Part shown: positions 34,142 to 46,184 of the stretch, piece after piece | Layout of the letters: each line of letters begins with the position of its first letter | Numbering within the stretch: position 1 is the first letter of the stretch | Assembly (NCBI RefSeq): GCF_015706575.1 | Contig: NW_024037047.1 | Location: 2,918,632 to 2,982,631 of the forward strand | Source: Patiria miniata | Lineage: Eukaryota > Echinodermata > Asteroidea > Valvatida > Asterinidae | Length of the DNA: 64,000 bases | Direction of reading: 5' to 3' | Program-made: the position numbers and the translations under genes | Notes under the pieces: generated by a model | What the model saw: only the letters and a program-made list of their open reading frames with translations | Database searches by the model: none | What the model was told of the DNA's origin: nothing

Positions 34142-36849
34142 CTCTGTAGGCAGCCGAGATGTCACCTACATGATATTGTCCTCGAATGTAGCATAATGTT
34201 CCATGAAAACGGCCCAAAAGGGGGGTATTTTCTACGATTCTGTCAATTTTCCCCGGTCACATCGTACGCATACAGCTTCAATTACAATACACACCATACA
34301 GCATGCACTGCATGCACTAGACAGGTACTGTGTTGTGTACATTAGCGATGGATAAGGTGATTGCAATATCCCTCCGCCACACAGTTCTTCCGAAATTTTA
34401 TATTTGAATAACCTTTTTTACAGCATAAGCACTTGAATAAGCTTACAGTAATGATTCAAACACCCCATTCTGCCAATATGATGTTTTTTAAAAAACATTT
34501 AAGACTATATTTGGAAGAAAATAGTTCTCAGCGTAGGCATGTTTCCCAGGAAGTCACTCAACCGTAACCTCTGACCTTACTCGCACAATGTGTCAATTAT
34601 CGTTGGCTTGTCATTGTAAAAGTAACGCCGTAAAAAAGTTGATTGACAGACGAGACGGGTTTTGTTGTGGAAGGAAAACATTGTCCCCCCAGACCAGAAT
34701 GTGCTCCAGAATCCGGTCACACACCGGGCCTGAAATGAGAAGGATTGTAGGGCGGGATTATAGACCTTGCAAGTCGACAGCCAGACAGAGAAAAGAGGGA
34801 AAACTATTGGAGTATGCGGCCTGTCATGCGAGTGATAGTATTCTTCCCATGTAACTTCCCATGTAAAATGTAACTTCCCATATTGGAAATGATTGTTATA
34901 TTGTAAACTATTCTTGTTTGTGTACACTGTTTGGGCGAAATCATTAAAAATGCCTTTTTATGGAGAGCTAGGAGTGTAGGCCTACATTTTGGCTTGTTCA
35001 TTTTTGAAACTGACACGTGCCCAACATCATGATGTTCGTGTTTATAACTTAGACTTTCAACTTTCAAATGTTAAAATTTGATTGGGGTATGGCTTATGAG
35101 GATGGGGTGGGGGGACAGGCTCTTACATGTAAAAAATGGTGTCATGTGACAACAGTTTGGTCACTTCCGGGGGGGGGGTGTTCACCCGGCCCGACTGCAA
35201 CCCCCCCCCCCTTCCCCCACCCCTGGAGTAATTCTTCATTCCTCTGTGCATCACTATTTGTCCCCGAATGAAACAAACTCAATGGATTTAGCTCAACTAC
35301 AAACAAACAAAAACAGAAATCATCAAATTTGACAGAGATAATTAAAATAAACTGACACATTTTTAGTGTACATTGTACGTTTACTTTATTCTGATTTTCT
35401 GATTACATATAAAATATTTCCAAGTTCTTTTGCCTAATGCTATATATGCTGTTTTTTTTTTGTTTTTTTTAAATAAAAGTATGTCTTGGGAAAAATGCAT
35501 TTGATATTGAACTGAATTAAATTGTATTGCACGCATTGAGTGAACTATTTAACAGAGGAATGGTAAGTATGGGTTGATCAGAATGCATCTTTGTCTTCAT
35601 TTATCAAACCATTTTATCATTAATAATAATTGTGTTAATGTTGATTTAAATCAACTAATGTGCAATTTGTGGAACACTCACAAATTGTCCTTTACCATTG
35701 GCAAGTGTCAGTTGTTTATTTTGTTTATTTTATTTATTATTTTTTGTTTTTACCATGACATAATGCATGGGGTTTGGGCATAATCATTCAAAATAGCTTA
35801 TGTCTGGAGAGGAGTGTAAGCCTACATGTATAAGCTTAGTGTGTGATTTTTTTTAAACGTTGAGTTACATAGGATGTTTCATGACTTTTTTAATGTTAAA
35901 ATTGTTTGTAGTGACCCGTCATGCGAGAAATTGCACCAAGTTTGTCACCGAATAAACAACTCGACAAATTTAGGTCGATTACAAAAATGAAACCATAATC
36001 AACTTATATAGCAACCAATAAATCAAATTTGACTCAGATAAAGTAAAATTGACACATTTTCAGTGTTCCTTACAAAAGCATAATCATTATTCTAAAATAT
36101 TTTATTATGATTTTCTGATTACATGTACAATATTTCATTGTTTTTTCCTAATGGTACTGTAAACACAAAGTAATGTAAAATAAGGAAGGGTACGTATGAA
36201 TTTATCAAAGTGAATCTTTCTCATTTATTCAAACAATTTTTATTGTTAATTATTATTTTGTTTTAGTGTTGATTTCAGTTAGACTAAATGTGAATGTTTT
36301 GCAGAACACACAGAAAAGTGTACTTCCCATTTTTGAAGTGTCTGTTATTTTGCTGTTATGCTTTATACATGTATATGACATATTGTTTGGGCAAAATCTT
36401 TCAATATGCCTGATAGAGCAGAGTTTAGGCCTGCATGTGAATGCATGTAGTGTGTGATTTCTGAAAACATTGTGTAATATAGAGTGTTTAAAGATTTTTA
36501 AATGTTAAAACTGTTAATGAAATGCATATGATAGTGTTATGGAGGACATCTCCATTAAATATCACACATTCATTTGTATATTTTTTCTTTTACTTCATGT
36601 AGGCTGTATTAACAAATATCCAATACACACAATTTTGCAGATTGAAGTAAAGGTGCACATAATTACCGTGAAGTGTGACCTCCTGCAGATTTCATCATTG
36701 TGATAGTATGGATTTAAAATTGAAGATGCATTTTGTAAATGAAATTTCTGTAGCAGATTGTCAACCAGATTGGTTTAATGTAAGATTCATCTTTGTTTTT
36801 TTTTTCTTCATCAACACGAGTGCAGCACTGAACAAATGTCTTATTTCAG

Positions 36850-36885
36850 TGATGTGTGATGAGGAAAACTTGGACCTATGTGAAG
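36850..36885 (+). other. 36-bp exon-like cassette, copy 1
   Basis: The cassette follows a pyrimidine tract and ttatttcag, and ends at a perfect donor (GAAG/GTAAGT). In the one open phase it reads MCDEENLDLCE. The surrounding 250 bp and the cassette are repeated twice more (37632 and 37873). It may be a microexon of an unknown gene or only a duplicated decoy; no host gene could be assembled around it. Confidence 0.35.
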
Positions 36886-37631
36886 GTAAGTTTGTTGATA
36901 ATAAACATCGAAAGTGGTTACTGTGTCTATTTTTAGAAGTGTTCAAAGGGAGAGAAAAATGTATAAGGCAAAATTGATGATTGGGCATACAATGAATTAA
37001 CACATACAGAAGAATACACTTGTAACAAACCTGTATTTCGGTGGGCCTATGTATGCATGTACATGTACACCAATTGTAATTGCTTATCTGTCAAGTGAGT
37101 AGAACATGTTTACACCTTACTAGTGTAATAAGGAACTCGGGTCTGACCAAATACATTTACCTAGCAAACTGCAAAATAGTTAAGTTTTAATTTCTGGGGG
37201 AAAAAATCACCTTTGAGTGCATGTAGTGTGTGATTTCTAAAAACATTGTGAACCAGAGAATGTTTAAATATTTGTTTAGATGTTAAAACTTTTAATGAAT
37301 TGCATTTGATAGTGTTATGGAGGTCGTCTCCATTAAATACACATTACTGTGTATGCATATTTGTTTTCTTTTACAACATGTAGGCTATATTAAAAAAATA
37401 TGCAATTATACACACAGTTTTGCAGATTGAAGTAAAGGTGCGCATAATTACAGTGAAGTGCGACCTACTGCAGATTTCATCATTGTGATGTATGGATTTA
37501 AAATTGAAGATGCAATTTGTAAATGAAATGTCTGTAGCAGATTGTCAACCAGATTGGTTTAATGTAAGATTCATCTTTGGTTTTTTCCTTCATCAACATG
37601 AGTGCAGCACTGCACAAATTTCTTATTTTAG

Positions 37632-37667
37632 TGATGTGTGATGAGGAAAACTTGGACCTATGTTAAG
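37632..37667 (+). other. 36-bp exon-like cassette, copy 2
   Basis: Same layout as at 36850, with acceptor-like ttattttag and donor AAG/GTAAGT. In the phase that is open in copy 1, this copy reaches a stop codon (taa) near its end, so it would not be translated through. Confidence 0.3.
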
Positions 37668-37872
37668 GTAAGTTTGTTGATAATAAACATCGGAAGTGGT
37701 TACTGTGTCTATGTTTAGCAGTGTTCAATGCAGATTTTATCATTATGCCATAGTATGGATTTAAAATTGAAGAATGACATTTCTGTATTCAACCAGATTG
37801 GTTTCATGTAAGAATCGTTTTTTTTCTTCTTCATCAACATGAGTGCAGCACTGCACAAATTTCTTATTTTAG

Positions 37873-37908
37873 TGATGTGTGATGAGGAAAACTTGGACCT
37901 ATGGGAAG
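37873..37908 (+). other. 36-bp exon-like cassette, copy 3
   Basis: Same layout with ttattttag and GAAG/GTAAGT, reading MCDEENLDLWE in the open phase. The second cysteine of copy 1 is tryptophan here. All three keep length and both splice dinucleotides. Confidence 0.35.
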
Positions 37909-38849
37909 GTAAGTTTGTTGATAATAAACATCGAAAGTGGTTACTGTGTCCATGTTTAGAAGTGTTCAAATGGAGAGAGAAAAAAATGATTGGGCATACA
38001 TTGAATGAACACATACAGAAGTATACACTTGTAAAAAAAACCTGTAATTCGGTGGGTCTAGTAATATACATGTACATGTACATTAATTGTAATTGCTTAT
38101 CTGTCAAGTGAGTAGAACATGTTTACACCTTACTAGTGTAATAAGGAACTCGGGTCTGACCAAATACATTTACCTAGCAAACTGCAAAATTGTTAAGTTG
38201 TTTTAATATCTGGGAAAAAATATTTCATCTTAACCACCAGCTGTGTGGAAATCCTATTCAAATTCAAGATATAGGATTTGAGGGGGAGTGTTGTGAACAA
38301 AAAAACCATTGTATTTCTGAGTGATGCTTCATCATGTTCATGAACAAAATATATTGTAAATGAAACATTCCTTTTCTATATTGTGTAACTTTCTTTGGGC
38401 TATATACTTCGATTCAATTTCAATTAATTTCAAAGGAATCCAAACTTGTTTAAAAAAACAATGCCACCTGGTTACATAATTATTTGCGCAGGACATAATT
38501 AATTGAGCAATTCATGCAGCACAGAAATTGAGCCCGGTCATACCGCCCTCTTGTGTTCAGAGTCGGCAAGGTATTTTACAAGTTAGACTAGTGATGCGCG
38601 TTGTTTATACATGTACATGTAAATGTAGATGTTTGGGGACAGAGTCCTATATAGTTGAATATGAATCCCACATTATTGGCCTACAACATCATCATCACGG
38701 ATTCGTTAAGTGCTTCCCCAAAGTAACCAAGAAACGTGTTATCGGTAATATACTCCATTTTGTAATTGGCCTTAAAGTGAACAGATCAATTGGAGTATCT
38801 GGTCTAGATGGTTGCAACCCTGTAATTATCCCCAGCCCATCCCCTAGCT

Positions 38850-40450
38850 TGGCTGGTAGTCGTCGTCGGCCTGTATCGTTCCACTGCTGGGCAAAGGTCT
38901 CTCCCATACCAATTTATCTCGGTCTTTGGTATGTCCTCTCCAGGCTGTTGTCCCTGTACTGTTTCCACCACCGGCTCGTCTCTCTTTTGCCGTTAGTGGT
39001 TGCCATTTTGTGAGTCGGCTCCGCCATTGCCAGGTGTCCAGCCCATCTCCATTTATTCTTGTTTGCTGTTCACCATCACATCATTTACTTTTGTCAGGTC
39101 TGCCTTTGTCATCAATTGCTACCTCTTCTGTTAATGTTCAATTTTGCTTTGCACCTAACCAATCTGACGTCACTATTACATATGGCCAAAAAAAAAAAGT
39201 CTCCGGTTTCTGGTATGCGCGCGCGTCGCCGTAACCATGCGCGTCGGCAAAATGAAAACGTTTTTTTTTTAATGAAAGATGATGTCTCAAAACCGCCAAA
39301 CTCACTGGTTTGACTGGAATCCTGCTGCTGCACAATTTTAACGTGTTTTTAGATTTGGTTATGGTTGAGAATAAGCTTTATGTGGCCTCTCTGGACTCCC
39401 ATATATTTGCACTAGTAAGTTTAGTCGGGCACCATTTGCAGTCATCAGCCGACATTTAAAGCAAAAATATCAGGTAAAAAAAAAAAAAAGCCGCGTCGCC
39501 GCACCACTTTTTGGGGAAGCTCCATACCAGAAACCGGAGACTTTTTTTTTTGGCCTATGTTATATCTGTCACAACATGTAGTCTGTTTCATTTGTGTATC
39601 CTTTATTTGGGCTTTTCAGGTACATTTGCGAGCCTTCTTCGTGAAGAAAGTGTTTGCTGTCCATAGCCTTCAGCTGATTAACCTCTGCAAATTTCACAAG
39701 TTTGTCTTCTAATTATACCATTCATTTATTTACTCTAAATTTCCCCATTGATGTTTCATGTTTTTCTTCTTCCCTGCTTGTTCGTTGAAATCTCCCAATA
39801 CCTATCCATAATTATTCGCACATGCATCAGCAACGGTACTCACGAGGATGAAGTTGTATTTATAACTGGAGCTTGTATCTCTCTGATGATTTGAAAGATG
39901 AGTGAGCTGTCCAGTCTCCTTAATTCCTGTATCTAGTTAGTGACTATATCCGTTATAGTCGTATTCACAAGAGGAAGCCTATACTCTCGATGTCCCGCCC
40001 TTTGTATAGTAGAACATTGGTCCACTGTTTAGTTCTAGGGGCCTACGTTCATCTCTCCTTCGACGTCCTATTTTATGTGTTCCAATTCACTTTCCAGTTC
40101 CATGAGCCTATCGTATAACCAGTGATCGGGTGTTTTATGTGCAAATACATGTATTGATACTTTTTGGTAACTCCTGTGAACCCAGTGATTCTTAGCACCC
40201 CTGCTCCAAGCAGTTGCCGTTGTGTGATGCTCCAGAGGAACTGGTGGGGGGTGGCTTCCATGGTATTTTCCGTAATATGATATTTGGGAGGTATTCTACC
40301 AAAAGACTCACCACGTGCGGCGGGTTGGTGAGTTTGTGGATGTTGTTGTCCACCTTTCAATGGCATTCCATTCGCTGTCCGAGTTGGACATGTTAGTTGC
40401 TTCTGCCGCGCAAGTGGATGACAGTTTGATGCGTTTTGCTGACAGTAGCG
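38850..40450 (-). mobile_element. Decayed LINE (non-LTR retrotransposon), internally deleted
   Basis: On the minus strand, an endonuclease signature GDFNEQAGK lies at about 39781-39795, followed by downstream text resembling WGN..NE and later AR..CT.K. About 0.7 kb further comes WRWAGHLAM at about 39027-39056, then WWKQYRDNSLER and WKGHTKDRDK-like text in shifting frames. Both are typical of LINE proteins with an AP-type endonuclease and an RT C-terminus (RTE/CFDP2-like). The RT core itself is missing, and a 372-bp MITE is inserted at 39184. The frame is broken many times; this is an old remnant. Confidence 0.7.
39184..39555 (+). mobile_element. GGCC-ended MITE, copy 2, nested in LINE
   Basis: The 372-bp element has near-perfect inverted ends of over 25 bp: ggcc, an A-run, then gtctccggtttctggtat. 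It is flanked by tat on both sides (39181-39183 and 39556-39558). It is the inverted twin of 15895-16267 with high identity, so both moved recently. Confidence 0.9.
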
Positions 40451-41355
40451 TACTGTCTCAGCACAGATGGTGTAACGCCACAGTAGGGTTCATGTCCTTT
40501 TGGACATGAAACTAACTTATGGTTGCAGTTTTGTTTAATTCAGCTGATATAAAGTGGTGGCAGAGTGGATTGCCTCAACAGCGCCCTCTGTTGGGCAGAT
40601 CGGTCATCGTCAAAGCTGCAAATCGCCAAAAGTTGTTTAATTCAATGATCGGTGAAGTGTAGATATTTTTATTGTCAATAGCGATGTAAGTAGATTAAAT
40701 ATAGATTTAATTGTATAACCATGAATTTCATTGCTTAGTAGTGCCATATGCTTGGTTACGGTGCTCTATTTCCCCCTTGAGTAAAGTTTGTCAGTGACTG
40801 AGAGATGATTGTGTTTATGTACACTGCAGCTCTTGACGGTGTACGCGTTCTTTCACGCCACGATGAATGTTAAATAGTTATGCTAATTTAAATGGACCGG
40901 GAGAATTGTACTGAATAGTGTTTTTTTTTTTTTTTTTTATCATAATCATTATGTCACCGTTGAAGTTGAATCACGCAGGTGTACGCTTAGTTTTAGCATA
41001 TGCACATCCTTCCCGTGTTTTCTCCCAGAAGGGTTTTTCGCAGTTTTTTTTCGCGCCTCCTGTAATCAGCGAATATGTAGCTTTTTTCTTTCTTTTTTTG
41101 GTGATGTTGTCCAGTTTCTTTGTGTTAATTTAATTCACCTTTTAGTGGCCCGTTAGCGATGTTGTTTCACACTGAACATGCGTGCAGTTGTTATAGTTTC
41201 ACAATATTTACAATAGTTGCTTAACAATGACACATTAATCTCATGCCTTTAATTCATTGTATTGTATGGTATTGTTGTATTGTGTTTATTTGTATACATG
41301 TGTTTAGTCATTTTGTTGTATACAAGGCTCAATGGAAACCCGTTTTAAACTGTTT

Positions 41356-41547
41356 TGGCCATGGGCGTCGCCAGGATTGTTTGGGGGGGGGGAGGCAAAG
41401 CAAATTTTCCCAAAAAATTCCTTAACTTTTTCATTATATTCTCAATCTATCCTTTTTTTCCGAGCGTAAGTAGGGGAGCATTTGCCCCCCCCCCCCCATC
41501 AAATTAACAGCAATATGGCTTCGCACCTCGTTTCGGCATATCCTGGG
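41356..41547. mobile_element. atgggcgtcgccagg MITE, partial copy
   Basis: It starts ccatgggcgtcgccaggatt and shares a g-run, ttcccaaaaaattccttaac and aacagcaatatggcttcgc with the longer element at 43862-44146. The right terminus is missing. Confidence 0.6.
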
Positions 41548-42469
41548 TGAATATAATGTAATAAGTAACAATACTCAACTCAAACACGGTATAAAACTTG
41601 ATGATTACCGTCGCTGTTTTGTCATACATCATTGAGCTTTGGTGTTTACATTTACTATATAAGCGGCTGTTATATGTTTCAATATTCTAATAACGTTGCT
41701 TTAGATTTGGATATGAAAATAAAAAACCTGAAATTTGTGACCCAAAGGACCAGCCTACTGCGAGACGCCGAATGAGTTAATTACTGAGTAGGCTGAGTAT
41801 AAGACTTCCGGATCAAGCTGGCCTATTGTCTACGTGTAGTACAGTACACGCAGTCCCGTTTTACAAGTCATGGAAGAGCTACATGTTCACCATGCAGGGG
41901 GAGAGGGCACCGTTTTGTTGATGTCAAACGGCGTGTGTCTGAATCTTTCAATTCAGTCAGTGGGGCTTACAAAGGGGTACTTTGATGGCTTAAAAACGTC
42001 GAGGTCGGACTTCGTCACGAGCAAATGATCACTGTACACTTGGTTACAACTAAAGCAATACTAAAGAAGAATTTGGCTGTTATGCTCCACTCACTTCAGT
42101 TTTGGGACCAAAACGCATTTGAACACACTCGTTCCGCAGATTAACAAGCAATCCCTGGTGTGGTGCATGCAGTACCAATTAGAATACTCGTTCAAAGTTA
42201 ATTTCCAGCGATCTTGAACCAGACTTCGTTCGGAGTGATATCTTGTGATGCTGACACTTTTTAGGTGAGTATATAGCAGTTCTCCCCAAACATGAATTGA
42301 CCTTTTCAACTTCGTACAATGCAAATTGTGTTGTGAAGTGAGTGGCGACGGGGGTGCCGTGTGACGGCCCGTGTTCATTGCCTAGTGTGTTGATGTTGTA
42401 GACTAATCCGGCGACAGCCATTTTCTGAGGTGGCACAAGGCTCTCGCGAGTCGAGCTCGGGTAAGGGTC

Positions 42470-42600
42470 CTAGCTCTATGGGTAAATCGTGCTCCTTAAG
42501 GCCTTCGACCAGAAGAGTTGCCAAAATGAGCACGCGCCGTGTCTTTAAGAACGTGCGCAGGATGCGCGTGAACGTGCTTCTTATTCTGGTCGCAAGACTT
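42470..42600. repeat. Copy of an unnamed dispersed repeat
   Basis: It shares gccttcgaccagaagagttg, then gccaaaatgagcacgcgcc and gtgcgcaggatgcgcgtgaa with 13110-13200 at lower identity. It is CpG-rich relative to its surroundings. At 42781-42835 a B-box-like gcaggttcaaatccc suggests a weak tRNA-derived SINE remnant. Confidence 0.35.
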
Positions 42601-43245
42601 GAGCAACCAACATGTACATCAATGCTTTCCGATTTTGGGCAAATTTTATGATCACATTTTACGCTACTTCAATTGCTTGTTGTGGTGAACATTTAGCAAA
42701 GATGTTTTTGTTACAGTATATTTACATTTTGTTTATTTTTCAATTAACTTGAAACTGCAAGCCTATATAATAGAGCTGAAAAAGAGCACTGGTATTGTAA
42801 TCCGGAGATTGCAGGTTCAAATCCCCTTCTATTCAATGTCTTTGTTCAGGTTCATGAGTAAGCCTATTTTTCAATAATTTTATTTCACATTTCACGACAT
42901 TTAGCAACTATAGGGCCTAATACTTCTCACCTGAAAATAAATCGGAAAACTTGCCCACTTAAAAATGTAGCCCCTAGTAACATAATGTAAACAAACTTAA
43001 TTACAATAAAAGAAGTGGCCAGTGATTATATTTTAAGTCTTCGAAATGTCTTTGTCATCAGATCAGTGCGGAGATTTTGAAGACAACGTTTGGCTGTGAC
43101 AAGTGCAAGTTTCATCTCCACAATAGGCCTATCCGTTACTAATCACAATCGTCATAGCTTACGATCACCAACACTGCAGCTCTTATACCCTCATCACCAG
43201 CACCACAACCACCAAACCTACAAAGTTCCGGCCAACCTGGTTGCA

Positions 43246-43725
43246 ATGGATAGCGAACAAGTCCAGTACGCCCTCCTACATGACAAGTACAGCCGCCGGT
43301 ACTTCGAGGGAGTTTACCCCGTCAACGGTCTCCCCCAGGAACGGGTTCCCTGGCCCAGCGCGTTCGTGATCACGGCCAGATCTGTCCCCTCCTTTGGCAT
43401 GAACCACTGGGTGGCCGTCTACATCACTCCGTACGGGGAAGGAGAGGTCTTCGATTCTCTAGGTAAACCACCGAAACATCCGATGCTGCAGGAGTTTCTG
43501 CGAAATAATACGATCCGGACCGTGTACAATCGGCTCAGGATACAGGGCGACTATTCGGAAGTCTGTGGCCATCATGTACTGTTCTTCCTGCTTCAGAGGT
43601 GCCGGGGTTTTCATCCGGAGTATATCGTCCGAAACTTCTGTCCGGATCGAAAGCTGAATGACGCGTTTGTTGAGTGCTTCGCCCGGCCCCTGCTTATACC
43701 ACCTGTCAATTCACCACTTCTCTAG
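43246..43725 (+). CDS. Adenain-like (C5) cysteine protease, from a Polinton/adintovirus-type element
   Basis: This is a virus-like element gene in fossil context. The 159-codon frame from ATG 43246 (an upstream in-frame ATG at 43090 is possible but adds a low-complexity H/Q-rich leader) shows the adenovirus-protease layout. These are NHWVAVYI (catalytic His), EVFDSLG (acidic partner position) and, after a conserved Q, a cysteine in SEVCGHHVLFFLLQRC. Such proteases process capsid proteins in adenoviruses and in Polinton/Maverick elements. Length is close to the family norm. The gene looks whole. No polymerase B, integrase, ATPase or capsid gene is visible nearby, so it is an isolated part. Relic or co-opted host gene cannot be decided from sequence alone; a Ulp1/SENP (C48) protease is a less likely alternative. 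Confidence 0.75.
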   Translation: MDSEQVQYALLHDKYSRRYFEGVYPVNGLPQERVPWPSAFVITARSVPSFGMNHWVAVYITPYGEGEVFDSLGKPPKHPMLQEFLRNNTIRTVYNRLRIQGDYSEVCGHHVLFFLLQRCRGFHPEYIVRNFCPDRKLNDAFVECFARPLLIPPVNSPLL

Positions 43726-43861
43726 TGATGAAGACCACAAAAGCAAGCATAGTAAAACTGGTCACAGAGTGCACCAATGCTATTAAGCTCTTCAGAATGG
43801 TTTTTAACTTGGAACTCTTTTTGTAGATCTGGTCTGCACAATGGACTGGATACACCACTTG

Positions 43862-44146
43862 CATGGGCATCGCCAGGATTTTTTTCTAGAGGGGCAAAGC
43901 AAAATATTTCCAAAATCCGTTAACTTTTTCTAGCAAATTCTCAATCGCTCATTTTCCGAGGATTGGCGGGGGACATTTTCTCACCCCACCCCCATTGACA
44001 CCCCTGCAGACGCCCATGTTGTTAAATGAGTATTACATTAACAGCAATATGACTTCACACCTCGTGTTCTCCCCCCCCCCTTCTTTTACTGGGGTGGGGT
44101 GGGGTGGGGAAGCGGCCCCACTTGCCCCATCCTAGCGACGCCCATG
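43862..44146. mobile_element. atgggcgtcgccagg MITE, complete copy
   Basis: Inverted ends catgggcatcgccaggat and atcctagcgacgcccatg enclose about 250 bp with g- and c-runs. It begins 137 bp after the protease stop codon. The truncated relative at 41356 lies on the other side of the protease gene. No target duplication was defined. Confidence 0.7.
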
Positions 44147-46184
44147 ACCACTTTTGAATAACAAAACAAGGCAGCCCTAGTAAACCTAGTATTCAAATTC
44201 ATTCAGAGCAGCTATAGTTATTATTCAATTGGTCTTTATATACTTCTGGTCTAGAGAGTGGGCCGACATTTACGATGGTACTTCCCAACTCACACAAGTT
44301 AAACAGTCAGTGAGTCAATCAGTCAGTCAGTCTTGGATAGGAAGGGAACAAATCTGAGGCTAACCTTTTGTTTGGAGCAGAAGATTCCACAATTATCCAT
44401 GTTCCTTATTTTTATGTGGATCTGTAGAGAACCTTTGAGATGATCTCATAAGATAATATTTCATTTTACATGATAATCGGCATTGTATTCCATTGTCACG
44501 GAAATAATCAATTTTGAGAGTTTTGATTTGTAATCTTTAAGAAATTCATTTTTTTGAATTTGTTTTTAGTAGAAATATATAAATCCATTAATCTTGTGGC
44601 CTTGAACGACGAAGTGAACCCAGTAGTCAAACGTCGGTCTGGATAAGCAAGTGTTCAACAAAATGTTGCCCTTTTCCTTTATTTTTCGAGCCTTCATTTA
44701 ACAAGACATAAAGTACAACAAGATACAATAAGGTTACATACAAACTGATTGTTATTAAAGAATTATTACTTCTTTTTCAAACGAATATAATACTTGATCT
44801 CAATATTGAATGCTCTGCAGCGTTCCGAAAAGGGCTTTTTATAATGGGATTGTATTTTGCGCCTTTTGTGCACCAAATGATCGCCGGTATAATTATCGGG
44901 TTGCAAAATATTTAAAATGTGTTAAGTAATTTGTCCTATTCTGTAGCTAAACGTGGGTGGGGTTTCTGTTCAATTTCTTAATTATTTTCCCTTTGTTCGG
45001 TTTGCAACTCGCACTGAGTTCTGACACATCTTTAATTTCGTTGAGAGTAACGTTAAAGTTTAGGCTAAAGTTTATATAATTTATATACAAGTCGTTGTTA
45101 GTGCATTTTGTTTTTGGGGTTAATAATTATTTCTTTTCTTAAGTTTGCGGGAAAAGTCTTGAAAATGTTCTGAAAATTTGCAACCTTCATGTTGTTGATT
45201 CTTGAATTAGAAAATAAACCAGTCCTGATAGGAAACGTGTGGCCCGCACAGTTACCTGATGATAACCAGTAAAAGTGTCACTTGTTTTCCCAGTGTAAAG
45301 TTGAGTGCGCCTTCCTCCCATGCTTTGACATAAAGGTGTGTGACCCATGGAGTTGGAGGAAATTACGGTACGTTCCACGTCTTGGTTACTTCGTTAACAG
45401 TACTTAAATTTACAGATTACAGTATTATTTACACACTCAAAAGACACTGGTCTGATTTGACCCGACACTTTACTAGGTCAAATTAACACTTCTTTATGTG
45501 AAAAAGTGTCATGTTGACTCCATCAATTTAATCAGACCTAGTACAGTGTCAGGTCAAATCTGACATAGATTTCGGGTCGAATCTAACACAGGACTTGGGT
45601 GAAGTTGTCCTTGCTAACTTTTATATTTCTATTAAGTTTTTGGATTTATAATCGTTATAATTGTTCATTCCATCTCAAAAGATTTCATTTCACGTGCATT
45701 GTCATTCAGTGTAGCATTCTTGTGGAGATTGGAGTTATATTGCAAAAATGGTGCAAAAATTCAATTGAAATCAACAATTGAGCACAATCTTGTTGTGGAA
45801 CATGGAATTAATATGATACGAGTGCTAAATTAACAGGAGAGTTATAACTATATCAAAACTGAGGATTTCTCCTCTTACGCAGCTACTGAATGAGCCGAGA
45901 TAAGTGGACAAGCATTCTCTTTAAACTCCGTATTTTTGGTACCAACTGTATTTTTTCTCTTCGGTGGGTTGTACAGTCTGGAATATAATAGTTGTATCAT
46001 TTGTGTAAATAACTTTACCAATTTTAATGTTTATAATACTTTCCCCTTGGTTTTCAGGTAACTTTTTTTATGTATTTTATGTATTTCAGTCCTCAACCGA
46101 ACAGAATAACCACAGAGGGCGCACTCCTCAATCTTAGACATACCTCCCATCTCATCATGGGGGAGTGAATTGTGTGGCTTGATG

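Larger units (their letters stand above)
34840..38220. repeat. Diverged tandem duplications, units of roughly 0.6-0.8 kb
   Basis: Sequences around 34850-35060, 35690-35890 and 36300-36500 share the order acttccc(a/t), tttgggc..aatc, gtaggcctaca, and gtgtgatttnt. A later block (36440-37180) recurs at 37200-38220, including tagtgttatggaggncntct and aaataaggaactcgggtctg-like words. Copies differ in age: the outer units are old, while the inner 36690-38160 copies are nearly identical. No long frame runs through. The region starts about 700 bp upstream of the LRP5/6 start codon. Confidence 0.75.
34142..46184. other. Intergenic region between LRP5/6 and the Ig gene
   Basis: This contains the tandem duplications (34840-38220), LINE and MITEs, the protease gene, and long AT-rich stretches (40460-43000 and 44150-46180) where I see no gene. 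At 45430-45600 words such as gacactggtctgatttgacc and gtgtcaggtcaaatct are repeated in both orientations, a possible small foldback. The promoter of LRP5/6 should lie in or beyond 34150-34800, but no core element could be assigned. Confidence 0.5.

Noticed and set aside
38528-39013. 161-codon plus-strand open frame
   Set aside because: Its second half is the antisense of the LINE C-terminal region, so it is not an independent gene.
43246-43725. Complete Polinton/Maverick element around the protease
   Set aside because: No polymerase B, integrase, ATPase or capsid-like frame and no long terminal inverted repeats were seen on either side.
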